DNA from: CAZDSS01 sp964508185
Lineage (GTDB): Bacteria; Pseudomonadota; Alphaproteobacteria; Sphingomonadales; Govanellaceae
Reading direction: 5' to 3'
Length of the DNA: 37,503 nucleotides
Assembly: GCA_964508185.1 (NCBI GenBank)
Contig: CAZDSS010000015.1
Span: 1-37,503 of the forward strand
Both the position numbers and the translations under genes were made by a program. This document shows positions 1 through 6,932 of this stretch, piece by piece (within the stretch, counting starts at the first letter, position 1; each line of letters opens with the position of its first letter). The notes beneath the pieces were generated by a model that was not told the origin of the DNA, ran no database searches, and was given only the letters and a program-made list of their open reading frames with translations.

Positions 1-1238
1 GCTGCCAGCGCTTCGACCTGCGCCGGGTGGAGACGGGAACGCTCATCAACCATTTCCGCCGCATCGCCGAGCTTGAAGGCTGCACCATCGACGACGCGTC
101 GCTGGCCCTGATCGCCCGCGCCGCCGAAGGCTCGGTGCGCGACGGCCTGTCGCTGCTCGACCAGGCGATCGCCCATGGCGCGGGCGTGGTCACCGAGCAG
201 CAGGTGCGCGACATGCTGGGCCTTGCCGACCGGGCAAGGGTTCTCGACCTCTATCGCGCGGTGATGGCGGGGGATATCGTCGCGGCCCTCGGCAACCTCC
301 GCGACCAGTACAACCTCGGCGCCGACCCGGTGGTGATCCTGCAGGACATGCTGGAGCTCACCCACTGGATCACGCGGCTGAAGGTGGTGCCGGATGCGGG
401 CGAGGATGCGGTAACGTCTGAAGCCGAGCGGCGCGAGGGCGGGGAGCTTGCCCAAAGGCTTTCCATTCCCGTGCTCACCCGCGCCTGGCAGATGCTCATC
501 AAGGGGCTTGAGGAAACGCGGGTCGCGCCGTCGCCCATCACGGCGGCGGAGATGGTCCTCGTGCGCCTGTGCCATGTGGCCGATCTTCCGACCCCGGGCG
601 ATCTCGTGAAGCGCCTGACGGAAAACGGCGCGCTCGACCGGCGGCCGCCGCCCATGCCGTCGGGCGGCGGGCAGGGGCCCCAGGCCATGGGCCGGTCGAT
701 CACCGACAACGGCGCGGGCAGCGCCAACGAGACGAGCCTTGCCCTCAATTACGACCGGGTCCCGCAGGCGAGCGCACAGCCCGAGATCCGCATCAACAGC
801 TTCCAGGAGCTGGTGGCCCTGTTCGAGGACCGGCGCGAGGCGCTGATCGCCCAGCAGCTGACCGATTATGTGCGGCTGGTCTCCTTCGCCCCCGGCAAGC
901 TCGAGATCCGGCTGGAGGACGGGGCGTCGCCCGACCTCCCGAACCGGGTATCCTCCCTCCTCCGGCAATGGACCGGGCGGCAATGGGTGGTATTATTGTC
1001 GCGGGAGGAGGGCGAGGCGAGCCTGCGCGCCCAGGAGCTGGCGGCAGAGGCGCGACTTCGCGCCGAGGTGGAAGCCCACCCTCTGGTGCGCGAGATCCTT
1101 CAGACATTCCCCGGCGCCGCCATCAGCGACATCCAGCAGCGCAATGACGCGGAAGATCTGGGCGCGGATGACGAATTCCTCGCCGACATGGCCGTCTATG
1201 GGGATGATTCCCACATGTTCGGCCTCGATGACGACTGA
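1..1238 (+). CDS. dnaX: DNA polymerase III subunit gamma/tau, 3' part (5' end outside window)
   Basis: This is the clamp-loader ATPase subunit of the replicative polymerase. The frame is open from base 3 with CQRFDLRRV, the segment that follows sensor 1 in DnaX, so the Walker A/B part lies upstream of the window. A GTG at 27 is only an internal valine. About 411 residues are visible. They include the GSVRDGLSLLDQ stretch typical of clamp-loader domain III, then a variable linker with PPPMPSGGG and the tau-specific C-terminal domains ending in an acidic tail. No A-rich slippery site for a gamma-producing frameshift is visible in this part. ybaB follows after 24 bases and recR after that, the classic dnaX-ybaB-recR order. 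Confidence 0.95.
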   Translation, partial: CQRFDLRRVETGTLINHFRRIAELEGCTIDDASLALIARAAEGSVRDGLSLLDQAIAHGAGVVTEQQVRDMLGLADRARVLDLYRAVMAGDIVAALGNLRDQYNLGADPVVILQDMLELTHWITRLKVVPDAGEDAVTSEAERREGGELAQRLSIPVLTRAWQMLIKGLEETRVAPSPITAAEMVLVRLCHVADLPTPGDLVKRLTENGALDRRPPPMPSGGGQGPQAMGRSITDNGAGSANETSLALNYDRVPQASAQPEIRINSFQELVALFEDRREALIAQQLTDYVRLVSFAPGKLEIRLEDGASPDLPNRVSSLLRQWTGRQWVVLLSREEGEASLRAQELAAEARLRAEVEAHPLVREILQTFPGAAISDIQQRNDAEDLGADDEFLADMAVYGDDSHMFGLDDD

Positions 1239-1262
1239 TTTTGCAAGGACGAGTACAGCCCC

Positions 1263-1586
1263 ATGAAGAACATGAGCCAGATGCTCAAACAGGCCCAGCA
1301 GATGCAGGAGCGCATGCGCGCCATGCAGGCCGAGCTCGAACGCATGGAAGTGACCGGCAGCGCCGGGGGCGGGCTCGTCACCGTGACCCTGAACGGCAAG
1401 GGTGTGCTCACCGCCGTCCACATCGATCCGAGCCTCCTGCAGCCCGGCGAGGGCGAGGTGGTGGAGGATCTCATCAAGGCCGCCCATTCGGATGCCCGCA
1501 ACAAGGTCGATCAGAAGAGCGCCGAGGAAATGGCCAAGCTCACGGGCGGCCTGCAGCTGCCGCCGGGCTTCAAGCTGCCGTTCTGA
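1263..1586 (+). CDS. ybaB: YbaB/EbfC family nucleoid-associated protein
   Basis: This is a small dimeric DNA-binding protein of 107 residues, the usual family length. The N-terminal helix MKNMSQMLKQAQQMQERM is typical, followed by the beta core with GGGLVTVTLNGKG and the C-terminal LTGGLQLPPGFKLPF ending. It sits between dnaX and recR, as in most bacteria, and recR begins 18 bases after its stop, so the three genes are probably co-transcribed. The family is linked to nucleoid organisation and possibly to RecFOR repair; its exact role here is inferred from context. The ATG start is preceded by an AAGGACGAG purine stretch. Confidence 0.95.
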   Translation: MKNMSQMLKQAQQMQERMRAMQAELERMEVTGSAGGGLVTVTLNGKGVLTAVHIDPSLLQPGEGEVVEDLIKAAHSDARNKVDQKSAEEMAKLTGGLQLPPGFKLPF

Positions 1587-1604
1587 GGGCGCGCGCCTGT
1601 CGTC

Positions 1605-2210
1605 ATGGCCGAAGCGTCCAACGGCAACGAGATCGAAAATCTCATCAAGCTCCTCGCCAAGCTGCCGGGCCTCGGCCCGCGGTCGGCGCGCCGCGCCGTG
1701 CTGCAGCTTCTGAAGCGCCGGGAAAGCCTGATGCTGCCCTTGGCCGCGGCGCTGACGCAGACGGCGGAGCGGGTCCATCCCTGCAGCCGCTGCGGCAATC
1801 TGGATACCCAGGACCCCTGCAAGCTCTGCACCGATCCGCGGCGGGACGCCGGCCTCATCTGCGTGGTCGAGGATGTGAGCGACCTTTGGGCGCTGGAGCG
1901 CGCGGGCGTGTTCCGCGGGCTCTATCACGTGCTCGGCGGGACGCTCTCCGCCCTTGACGGCGTGGGGCCCGAGGACCTCAATATCCAGAGCCTTGTGGAC
2001 CGCCTGTCGGCAGGCGGGGTGCGGGAAGTGATCCTCGCGACCAGCGCGACCGTCGACGGCCAGACCACGGCCCATTACCTGATGGACAAGCTCGGCGCGT
2101 TTGAGGTCACCGTATCCCAGCTTGCCCACGGCGTGCCGGTGGGGGGCGAGCTCGACTATCTCGACGACGGGACGCTCGCCGCCGCACTCAAAAGCCGCCA
2201 GCCGTTCTGA
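1605..2210 (+). CDS. recR: Recombination mediator protein RecR
   Basis: RecR acts with RecF and RecO to load RecA onto SSB-coated gaps. The protein has 201 residues, the normal length. Features in order are an N-terminal helix-hairpin-helix (KLPGLGPRSARRAVL, about residues 19-33), a four-cysteine zinc finger (CSRCGNLDTQDPCKLC, about 66-81), and a Toprim domain from about residue 87 beginning LICVVEDVSDLWALE and containing HVLGGTLSALDGVGPEDL. The ATG at 1605 lies 18 bases after ybaB, and a bidirectional terminator follows 21 bases past the stop. No anomalies seen. Confidence 0.97.
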   Translation: MAEASNGNEIENLIKLLAKLPGLGPRSARRAVLQLLKRRESLMLPLAAALTQTAERVHPCSRCGNLDTQDPCKLCTDPRRDAGLICVVEDVSDLWALERAGVFRGLYHVLGGTLSALDGVGPEDLNIQSLVDRLSAGGVREVILATSATVDGQTTAHYLMDKLGAFEVTVSQLAHGVPVGGELDYLDDGTLAAALKSRQPF

Positions 2211-2231
2211 GGCGCGGCTGTGGAAAATGAG

Positions 2232-2259
2232 AAAAGCTCCGGCGTGAGCCGGAGCCTTT
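2232..2259. terminator. Bidirectional intrinsic terminator after recR
   Basis: There is a perfect 8-bp stem GCTCCGGC (2236-2243) / GCCGGAGC (2248-2255) with a 4-base loop. It is flanked by AAAA on the left and CTTTC on the right, so it can end transcripts from either side: recR on the plus strand, and whatever is read leftward from the 2.3-2.9 kb pocket on the minus strand. Confidence 0.85.
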
Positions 2260-2365
2260 CCCGAATGTGAAGCCCGCCAGGGTGCCCAGTTCCTGGATCT
2301 CTTCGTCTCTTGCGAGACTACTGACGCTTGCGCGCGCGTGAGCAGGCCGTTCTCACCTCGGAGCT

Positions 2366-2388
2366 TCCTGTGCATATTATGCACAGGA
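2366..2388. repeat. Perfect 23-base palindrome, 11-bp arms
   Basis: Each arm is TCCTGTGCATA or its exact complement, with a single T at the centre. It lies at the boundary between GC-rich recR-side DNA and the AT-rich pocket, and a run of six T follows at 2396-2401 on the plus strand. It could be an operator for a dimeric repressor, a hairpin within a transcript, or a remnant of an insertion junction. It is not a dif site, because the arms are not separated by a 6-base spacer. Confidence 0.6.
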
Positions 2389-2390
2389 GA

Positions 2391-2504
2391 TCAAATTTTT
2401 TCAACATAAAGGTGTATTTTTTGCACTCTCCGAGAAACCCGACGTTGAGAATGTGCGGGCGTGTATGATTTTCCTTGATAGTGAAAGATAGGCTCATGCT
2501 TCAT
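2391..2504 (-). CDS. Possible 37-residue ORF overlapping the PBECR-like gene
   Basis: An ATG at 2504 lies inside the last codons of the 2494-2928 gene (GATGAAGCATGA context). It opens a 37-codon frame beginning MKHEPIFHYQGKSY and ending in a basic tail. There is no Shine-Dalgarno sequence, so translation would rely on coupling to the upstream gene. I recognise no family. Small overlapping downstream ORFs are common partners of toxin-like genes, which is the only reason for listing it. It may well be a chance frame. Confidence 0.2.
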   Translation of the reverse strand: MKHEPIFHYQGKSYTPAHSQRRVSRRVQKIHLYVEKI

Positions 2505-2928
2505 CCGTGGGTGTGGGCATTCCATGGAACTGAAGCAAAGACACCTTTCGCAAATGCCCGCTTTGTAACCGGTGGGCAATGGTTACGCTGCTTATAGGGT
2601 AGCTGGACTTGACGTGATACAAGCCTTTTCGCGTCGGCCGCAGGCGAATGCCGGCTAGAATGTGGATATCGTCGGCCAGTGACAGGATCATCTCGAATGC
2701 GTCATGCCTGTGGTTTGGCCCTTGCCCGATACAGGTCGGCCGTCTGATCAGTTGGGGGAGAACTCGATAGCAGAGCTCAAAATGCTCCTGATGGCGATTC
2801 CACACATGATTTTGCGCCTGTTCGCTGAAGCAAACTTTCCCTGGGGACAGCTCGAAGCCCAGGGCTAACGAAACCACGCGGTGAGGAAGCGGCCCCAAGA
2901 TGACCGACTTGAATGGAGGGGGAGACAT
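2494..2928 (-). CDS. PBECR-like (Barnase/EndoU/ColicinE5-D/RelE fold) nuclease-type protein
   Basis: This is a 144-residue protein with codon and base use unlike its neighbours (clearly AT-richer). The core at residues 31-112 resembles the phage-type PBECR nuclease families, probably PBECR3. It has KVCFSEQAQNHVWNRH with His41 and His46, then a helix ending in PTCIGQGPNHRHDAFEMI, then strands IHILAGIRLRPTRKGLYHV and KSSYPIS. The conserved histidines, the GQGPNH turn and the final YPI strand fit a metal-independent RNase fold. In known genomes such domains occur in toxins and in phage polyvalent proteins. It stands alone, convergent with recR and divergent from the crotonase gene, in an acquired-looking pocket. 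An alternative is an uncharacterised non-toxic member. The upstream sequence offers only a weak GGGG ribosome site. Confidence 0.6.
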   Translation of the reverse strand: MSPPPFKSVILGPLPHRVVSLALGFELSPGKVCFSEQAQNHVWNRHQEHFELCYRVLPQLIRRPTCIGQGPNHRHDAFEMILSLADDIHILAGIRLRPTRKGLYHVKSSYPISSVTIAHRLQSGHLRKVSLLQFHGMPTPTDEA

Positions 2929-3060
2929 ACGACCAGACCCCGATTCTCTTCGTTATTATGTCTAGGCAGCCATTTTCTGATTATGAGTAGAATAATATAA
3001 ATCATGAAGCTCGTTAAAGGAGATATGCGGTGCCCTTTATTGGCCGTGGAGGAGACGCCC
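2929..3060. promoter_or_regulatory. AT-rich divergent promoter region
   Basis: This interval separates the minus-strand PBECR-like gene from the plus-strand crotonase. It is strongly AT-rich at 2945-3003. On the minus strand CATAAT and TATATT can serve as -10 elements. On the plus strand AATAATATAAAT sits shortly upstream of the crotonase leader. A GGAGGAG Shine-Dalgarno at 3048-3054 is six bases before the ATG at 3061, which settles that start over the in-frame ATG at 3004. I could not assign a unique -35. Confidence 0.4.
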
Positions 3061-3858
3061 ATGAACTCATACGAAGCCTTTCGCCTGGATGTCGCCGATG
3101 GCATCGCGACCCTGAGCGTCAATCGGCCGGAAGTGCGGAACGCCATGAACGCGGCGTTCTTCCGCGAGCTGCCGGAGATCGTCCGGGGGCTTGAGCACGA
3201 TGCGGCGGTGCGGGTGCTGATCCTGCGCGGGGAGGGGCCACATTTCTGCGCCGGGATCGATCTTGCCCTTCTGCGCGAGATCGCGCCGCGTGACGACGGC
3301 GATCGGGCGCGGGAGGCGGCGCGGTTCCGCCGCGCCATCCTTGATCTCCAGGCGGCGATCACGAGTCTCGAAGCGGCGCGGTTTCCGGTAATCGCGGCGA
3401 TTCACGGCGCCTGCATCGGCGGCGGGCTCGATCTCGTGACGGCGGCCGATATCCGGGTCGCCAGCGCCGACGCCCTGTTCCGCATCGAGGAGACCAATCT
3501 CGGGATCGTCGCCGATCTCGGCTCCCTGCAGCGCCTGCCGCGGATCGTCCATCCGGCCGTGGCGCGGGAGATGGCGCTCACGGGCCGTAGCGTGGACGCG
3601 GCGGAGGCCCTGCGCCTCGGTCTCGTCACCGCGGTCCTTGCGGATCAAGGGGCGCTCGACCATCACGCCCGCGAACTTGCGCGGGAGATCGCCGCGCGAT
3701 CCCCCCTTGCAATCTCCGGGATCAAGGCGGTCATGAACCGGGATCACATGACGGAGATCCGCGAGGGGCTTGATTACGTCGCCACATGGAATGCGGGGCA
3801 GCTCAGCGTTGCCGAGGTAATGGCGTCATTGGCCGCGCGGCGGGGCGGCAAGGCGTGA
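3061..3858 (+). CDS. Crotonase-family enoyl-CoA hydratase/isomerase, delta3,5-delta2,4-dienoyl-CoA isomerase type
   Basis: This is a 265-residue crotonase-fold protein. The oxyanion-hole segments are FCAGIDLALL (about residue 62-71) and GACIGGGLDL (about 116-125). Three acidic residues match the catalytic set of the dienoyl-CoA isomerase ECH1: Asp124 in GGGLD, then Glu144 and Asp152 in IEETNLGIVADLGSLQRLP. They have the same 20- and 8-residue spacing as in that enzyme. It therefore probably isomerises 3,5-dienoyl-CoA to 2,4-dienoyl-CoA during degradation of unsaturated fatty acids, though a plain hydratase role cannot be excluded. The start at 3061 is chosen for the GGAGGAG ribosome site. The gene starts at the edge of the AT-rich pocket but has normal host composition itself. 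yjbQ follows after 18 bases. Confidence 0.88.
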   Translation: MNSYEAFRLDVADGIATLSVNRPEVRNAMNAAFFRELPEIVRGLEHDAAVRVLILRGEGPHFCAGIDLALLREIAPRDDGDRAREAARFRRAILDLQAAITSLEAARFPVIAAIHGACIGGGLDLVTAADIRVASADALFRIEETNLGIVADLGSLQRLPRIVHPAVAREMALTGRSVDAAEALRLGLVTAVLADQGALDHHARELAREIAARSPLAISGIKAVMNRDHMTEIREGLDYVATWNAGQLSVAEVMASLAARRGGKA

Positions 3859-3876
3859 AGCGCGCGAGGTGATCTG

Positions 3877-4293
3877 ATGCGGCAACATGCGGGCGAGCTT
3901 GTGATTGATACCCCCGGCGCCGGCCTTCACGACTTTACCGGCCGGGTCGCCGCCTTCGTCCGGGAAAGCGGCATCCGGAATGGCCTGCTCACCCTGTTCC
4001 TGCGCCATACCTCGGCGTCGCTCGTGGTGCAGGAGAATGCGGATCCCGACGTTCTCGCCGATCTGCAGGACTTTTTCCGCCGCATCGCGCCCGAAGGGGC
4101 GCGCTATCGCCACGACGCCGAAGGGCCGGACGACATGCCGGCCCATATCCGCGCGGCGCTGACCCAGACCCAGCTGTCGATCCCCGTGCGTGACGGGCGG
4201 ATGACGCTCGGCACCTGGCAAGGGATCTATCTTTTCGAGCACCGCGCAAGGCCGCACCACCGTTCGGTTGCAGCCCACATCATCGGGGAATGA
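3877..4293 (+). CDS. YjbQ family protein (UPF0047)
   Basis: This 138-residue protein has the hallmarks of the YjbQ/UPF0047 family: GLLTLFLRHTSASLVVQENADPDVLADL in the N-terminal half, HDAEGPDDMPAHIRAALTQTQLSIPVRDGRM in the middle, and LGTWQGIYLFEHR near the end. The conserved His, Glu and Asp residues form the presumed metal or active site. E. coli YjbQ has weak thiamine-phosphate synthase activity, but the true physiological role of the family is unsettled. It follows the crotonase gene closely and may share its transcript. Its stop is five bases from the end of the convergent DUF6460 gene. Confidence 0.92.
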   Translation: MRQHAGELVIDTPGAGLHDFTGRVAAFVRESGIRNGLLTLFLRHTSASLVVQENADPDVLADLQDFFRRIAPEGARYRHDAEGPDDMPAHIRAALTQTQLSIPVRDGRMTLGTWQGIYLFEHRARPHHRSVAAHIIGE

Positions 4294-4298
4294 TCCCG

Positions 4299-4556
4299 TC
4301 AGGAGCGGCGGCGCAGAAGCTTCGTCAGGAAGATGATGGCATAGATCGGCAGCACCACCGCCGCGCCGATCAGCAGATATTCGAGCCCGTTGGCGAACAC
4401 CGCCTTGAGGAGGTCGATGATCCCTTCGCCGAGCCGCAGCATCCAGCGCCAGAAATTGTCCGGCGCGATGCCGAGCTTGCTCATCACGAAGCCCACGATG
4501 AGGCAGAGAAGCACGAGGCCGAGGATCTTCTTCAGGGTGATTTCAGGCAGTTTCAT
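4299..4556 (-). CDS. DUF6460-like small inner-membrane protein
   Basis: This 85-residue protein has two hydrophobic segments: ILGLVLLCLIVGFVMSKLGI (about residues 11-30) and LLIGAAVVLPIYAIIFLTKLL (about 61-81). They are separated by an amphipathic stretch NFWRWMLRLGEGIIDLLKAVF and followed by a basic RRRS tail. The arrangement (VGFVMSKLGI, then a WRW/LLK helix, then GAAVVLPI) resembles alphaproteobacterial DUF6460 proteins as I remember them. The function is unknown. It is convergent with yjbQ and separated by 92 bases from the upstream DUF481 gene on the same strand. That 92-base gap holds nothing I recognise. Confidence 0.7.
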   Translation of the reverse strand: MKLPEITLKKILGLVLLCLIVGFVMSKLGIAPDNFWRWMLRLGEGIIDLLKAVFANGLEYLLIGAAVVLPIYAIIFLTKLLRRRS

Positions 4557-4648
4557 GGCTCAGCGGTCCTCACCGGCCGGGCGTGCTGCGGCCCGGGCTC
4601 GTCCCCAGCCTAAGCCCTTGGACTGCCGACGGCAACGGCGAGATGACG

Positions 4649-5698
4649 TCAGAACTCATAGACGATGGCCGCGCGGGTCGTGGTGTCCACCTTGCTGGCC
4701 GAGGGCGAGGCGTTGCTGTTGTAGCGGTAGTTGTAGGAAATGCGGCCCGACAGGGAGCCGTTGATGCGCATGCGGAGCGCCGCGCGGCTGTCGATGGAAT
4801 CCTGGTTGGTGCCCCAGAAGAAGGCGAAGTCGTGGGTGAAGGTGGCGCTCTCCGACAGCCGCCATTCGAAGGCGCCGCGGAAAAGGCCGGTGAATTCGGT
4901 GGTGACCCCCTCTTCCCAGTACTTGATGTGCCGCGCGCCGGGGCCGCCTTCGAGGCTTAACGTGACGTTCTCGGACCGGACCACCTGATAGCCGAGGCCG
5001 ATGCTTTCCGAAAATCGGTAATCGAAGGTGCCGAAGGCGTCGTCCTCGAACTGGAAGAAGCCGAAGCTGTAGGCGCGGTCGTTGAAGGAATAGTTGGGCT
5101 CGTAATTGAGAAGCCAGCGGCGCCGCGTGGTCTCGCCGTTGCTTTCCTCGAAATCGATGAGGCCCTCGAACTTGTGCCGCCATTTGCCGATTTCCCGCGC
5201 CGCCTCGCCGGCGAGCCCCACGGTCACCTGATCGGTGTTGCCGGTGCTGCGCGCGCCGGACAGTTCGGCTTCGCCGGTCCAGGCGCTGAGCTTCCAGAAG
5301 CTTGCGGGCGGCGCACCGGAGGCCGCTGCGGCGGCGGCCGCAACCGTCTCCTCGCCCTCACGCACGGCGGCGGCCACATCGGGCGGCGAGCTGCGGCGGG
5401 AGAGCGCCACGTCGGGATAGGCGGCTTCGGCCGCGGCGGAAATGGCGTTCAGCCGCGCGGGCGCGAGCTGGGCGACGGCGGCGAGGATATCGGGCGCCTT
5501 CCCCGGATCGGCGCCGATCGCGAGCAGTACCACCGTTTCCAGATGCCGCCCGTCCTCGGTCTCCGCCGCCCGCTTGAGGAGGCTCAGGATCTCGGGGCTG
5601 ACTGCGCCCACGGTCGCCGGATCCTGCGCGCAGGCAACGCTCGGTACGAGAAGGACTGCGCAGGCTCCCGCGAGCGCTGACAGCGGATGGGCGGACAT
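4649..5698 (-). CDS. DUF481 outer-membrane beta-barrel protein
   Basis: This is a 349-residue protein with an N-terminal signal peptide (HPLSALAGACAVLLVPSVACAQ). An alanine-rich, helix-forming periplasmic region to about residue 135 is followed by a DUF481 (YdiY-like) beta barrel from about 140. The diagnostic start is WTGEAELSGARSTGNTDQVTV. Alternating amphipathic strands then follow (WLLNYEPNYSF, DYRFSESIGLGYQVV, ISYNYRYNSNAS), and the protein ends in VYEF with a C-terminal Phe, the usual BAM recognition signal. The role of DUF481 proteins is not established. It is transcribed alone on the minus strand. A GTTAACCAT element lies about 50 bases upstream (5746-5756). Confidence 0.9.
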   Translation of the reverse strand: MSAHPLSALAGACAVLLVPSVACAQDPATVGAVSPEILSLLKRAAETEDGRHLETVVLLAIGADPGKAPDILAAVAQLAPARLNAISAAAEAAYPDVALSRRSSPPDVAAAVREGEETVAAAAAAASGAPPASFWKLSAWTGEAELSGARSTGNTDQVTVGLAGEAAREIGKWRHKFEGLIDFEESNGETTRRRWLLNYEPNYSFNDRAYSFGFFQFEDDAFGTFDYRFSESIGLGYQVVRSENVTLSLEGGPGARHIKYWEEGVTTEFTGLFRGAFEWRLSESATFTHDFAFFWGTNQDSIDSRAALRMRINGSLSGRISYNYRYNSNASPSASKVDTTTRAAIVYEF

Positions 5699-5819
5699 GG
5701 CGACCCCGGCACTGGCTTATGAAAGGTTTCGACCTTTATGGATTCGTTAACCATACTCTTCAACCGCAAAATTGGCGAAAATGCGCCTTTCTTGCCGGGG
5801 AGGACGGGGCTGGAACGCC

Positions 5820-6785
5820 TCAGCGGGCGTCGAGGCAGGTCGAAAGCTCGGCCGCAAGGGTCTCCATCAGGGCGAAATAGCTTTCCGCGCTGAGCGGCAG
5901 CCGCGCGCCCATATGGTCCAGTATGGCGACCTTCATCGGGGAATTCTCGGTCACCGGCCCGGCGAGCGCCGGGTCGTATTCGGGCTCGATGAACAGACAG
6001 CGGGCATCCATTTCCGCCGCGCGCCGCCGCAGGTCGCTCAGATATCGCGCGCCTGCCGCCGGATGTTCCGGCTGGGCGACGACGAAGCCGATATTGCTCA
6101 GGCCATAGCGCGCCTCGAAATACTGGTAGGCGTCGTGGAAGGTGACGAAATTGCGGTCCCGGATCCCCGCAAGGCGGCGGGCGAGGCTTTCATCAAGCGC
6201 ATTGATGCGGGCGATCGCCGCGTCGCCGTTGCGCGCGAAGAGCGCGGCATGTTCGGGGTCAATGGCGCTCAGCCGCGCGACGGCGAGTCGCACGATGGCT
6301 GCGGCGTTCCTTGGATCGAGCCAGAGATGGGGGTCGCCCGCGCGCCCCTCGGCATCAAGCGCCGCCGGGGTCATGCCGTCGGCGGCGCGACGCTGGCGCA
6401 GGCGATTGAGGCTCGGCTCGCTGCCGAGGGTGACGGTCCGGGCCCGCATGGCGTCCTGGGCCAGCACGCGGGCGACCGAGGTTTCAAGGGCCGGGCCCAC
6501 CCAGAAGACGAGGTCCGCCGCGGCGAGCTTGCGCATCTCCGAAGGCCGCAGGCTGTAATTGTGCGGCGACGCGCCCGAGGGGATGAGGAGTTCGAGGCTG
6601 TGGCCCTCCGCACCTTCCATGACGGAAGCCAGCAGGAAATGGATGGGCGGCACGCTCGCGACCACCCGCAATTCGCCCGCCCGCGCCGGCGTGAACGCGG
6701 CCCAGATGGCGAGCGCGGCCACGAGCCAGGCGCGCAGGATTCTGAAGCCGCGGTTACGGCGCATTGCGGCCAGATTGCAGGGCAT
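5820..6785 (-). CDS. znuA: Zinc ABC transporter substrate-binding protein, ZnuA type
   Basis: This is a periplasmic metal-binding protein of the cluster A-I family, 321 residues, with a signal peptide ending near ARA-GE (residue 36-37). Predicted metal ligands are His75 (SGASPHNYSLRPS), His153 (GDPHLWLDP), His217 (TFHDAYQYFE) and Asp290 (AILDHMGA). The His-rich loop found in many ZnuA proteins is absent. A palindromic Zur-type operator at 6864-6878 supports zinc rather than manganese. The transporter genes znuB and znuC, usually adjacent or divergent, are not in the window, so this is an orphan binding protein here. ATG 6785 has GAGGA just upstream; an internal ATG at residue 8 is an alternative start. 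Confidence 0.9.
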   Translation of the reverse strand: MPCNLAAMRRNRGFRILRAWLVAALAIWAAFTPARAGELRVVASVPPIHFLLASVMEGAEGHSLELLIPSGASPHNYSLRPSEMRKLAAADLVFWVGPALETSVARVLAQDAMRARTVTLGSEPSLNRLRQRRAADGMTPAALDAEGRAGDPHLWLDPRNAAAIVRLAVARLSAIDPEHAALFARNGDAAIARINALDESLARRLAGIRDRNFVTFHDAYQYFEARYGLSNIGFVVAQPEHPAAGARYLSDLRRRAAEMDARCLFIEPEYDPALAGPVTENSPMKVAILDHMGARLPLSAESYFALMETLAAELSTCLDAR

Positions 6786-6863
6786 CGGTCCTCGAAAATT
6801 CGGGTGGGCGTCAAAAGGGCGGCGGGGCGAGGCAAACGGGCCGTCCCGGCGATCCGCCCGGAT

Positions 6864-6878
6864 TGTTATATTATAACA
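6864..6878. promoter_or_regulatory. Zur-type operator upstream of znuA
   Basis: TGTTATATTATAACA is a perfect 15-base palindrome (7-bp arms, central T). It matches the known form of proteobacterial Zur boxes and lies 79 bases upstream of the znuA ATG, in otherwise GC-rich DNA. Repression of znuA under zinc sufficiency is inferred from the family. No divergent zinc-uptake gene is present on its other side; the neighbour there is the VOC gene, transcribed toward the box. Confidence 0.8.
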
Positions 6879-6932
6879 TTCAGGCTTGCAAGAGCAGATG
6901 GAAAATGCGGCGTCCCGCCTTATGGCCCGGCG

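Larger units (their letters stand above)
2232..2388 (-). ncRNA. Candidate structured small RNA (minus strand)
   Basis: Read on the minus strand, this short non-coding stretch contains a series of hairpins before a good terminator. They are: the 2366-2388 palindrome; GTGAG/CTCAC (2352-2356 with 2338-2342); GTCTC/GAGAC closed by a GCAA tetraloop of the GNRA class (2305-2318); CCAG/CTGG (2286-2296); and the 8-bp terminator stem followed by TTTTC. No conserved protein is evident, although one minus-strand frame stays open through it. I do not recognise an RNA family. It could equally be the 3' untranslated tail of the minus-strand ORF at 2494-2928. The structure is seen; the function is inference. 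Confidence 0.35.

Noticed and set aside
993..2384. Long minus-strand open frame across ybaB and recR
   Set aside because: It is antisense to well-identified genes and its His/Ala/Arg-rich composition is typical of shadow frames in GC-rich DNA.
2366..2388. Palindrome considered as a dif (XerC/XerD) site
   Set aside because: dif arms are separated by about six bases and are not perfectly symmetric; here the arms abut around one base.
3004..3060. Upstream ATG at 3004 as start of the crotonase
   Set aside because: GGAGGAG lies six bases before the ATG at 3061, where family similarity also begins; the 19 extra residues have no family match.
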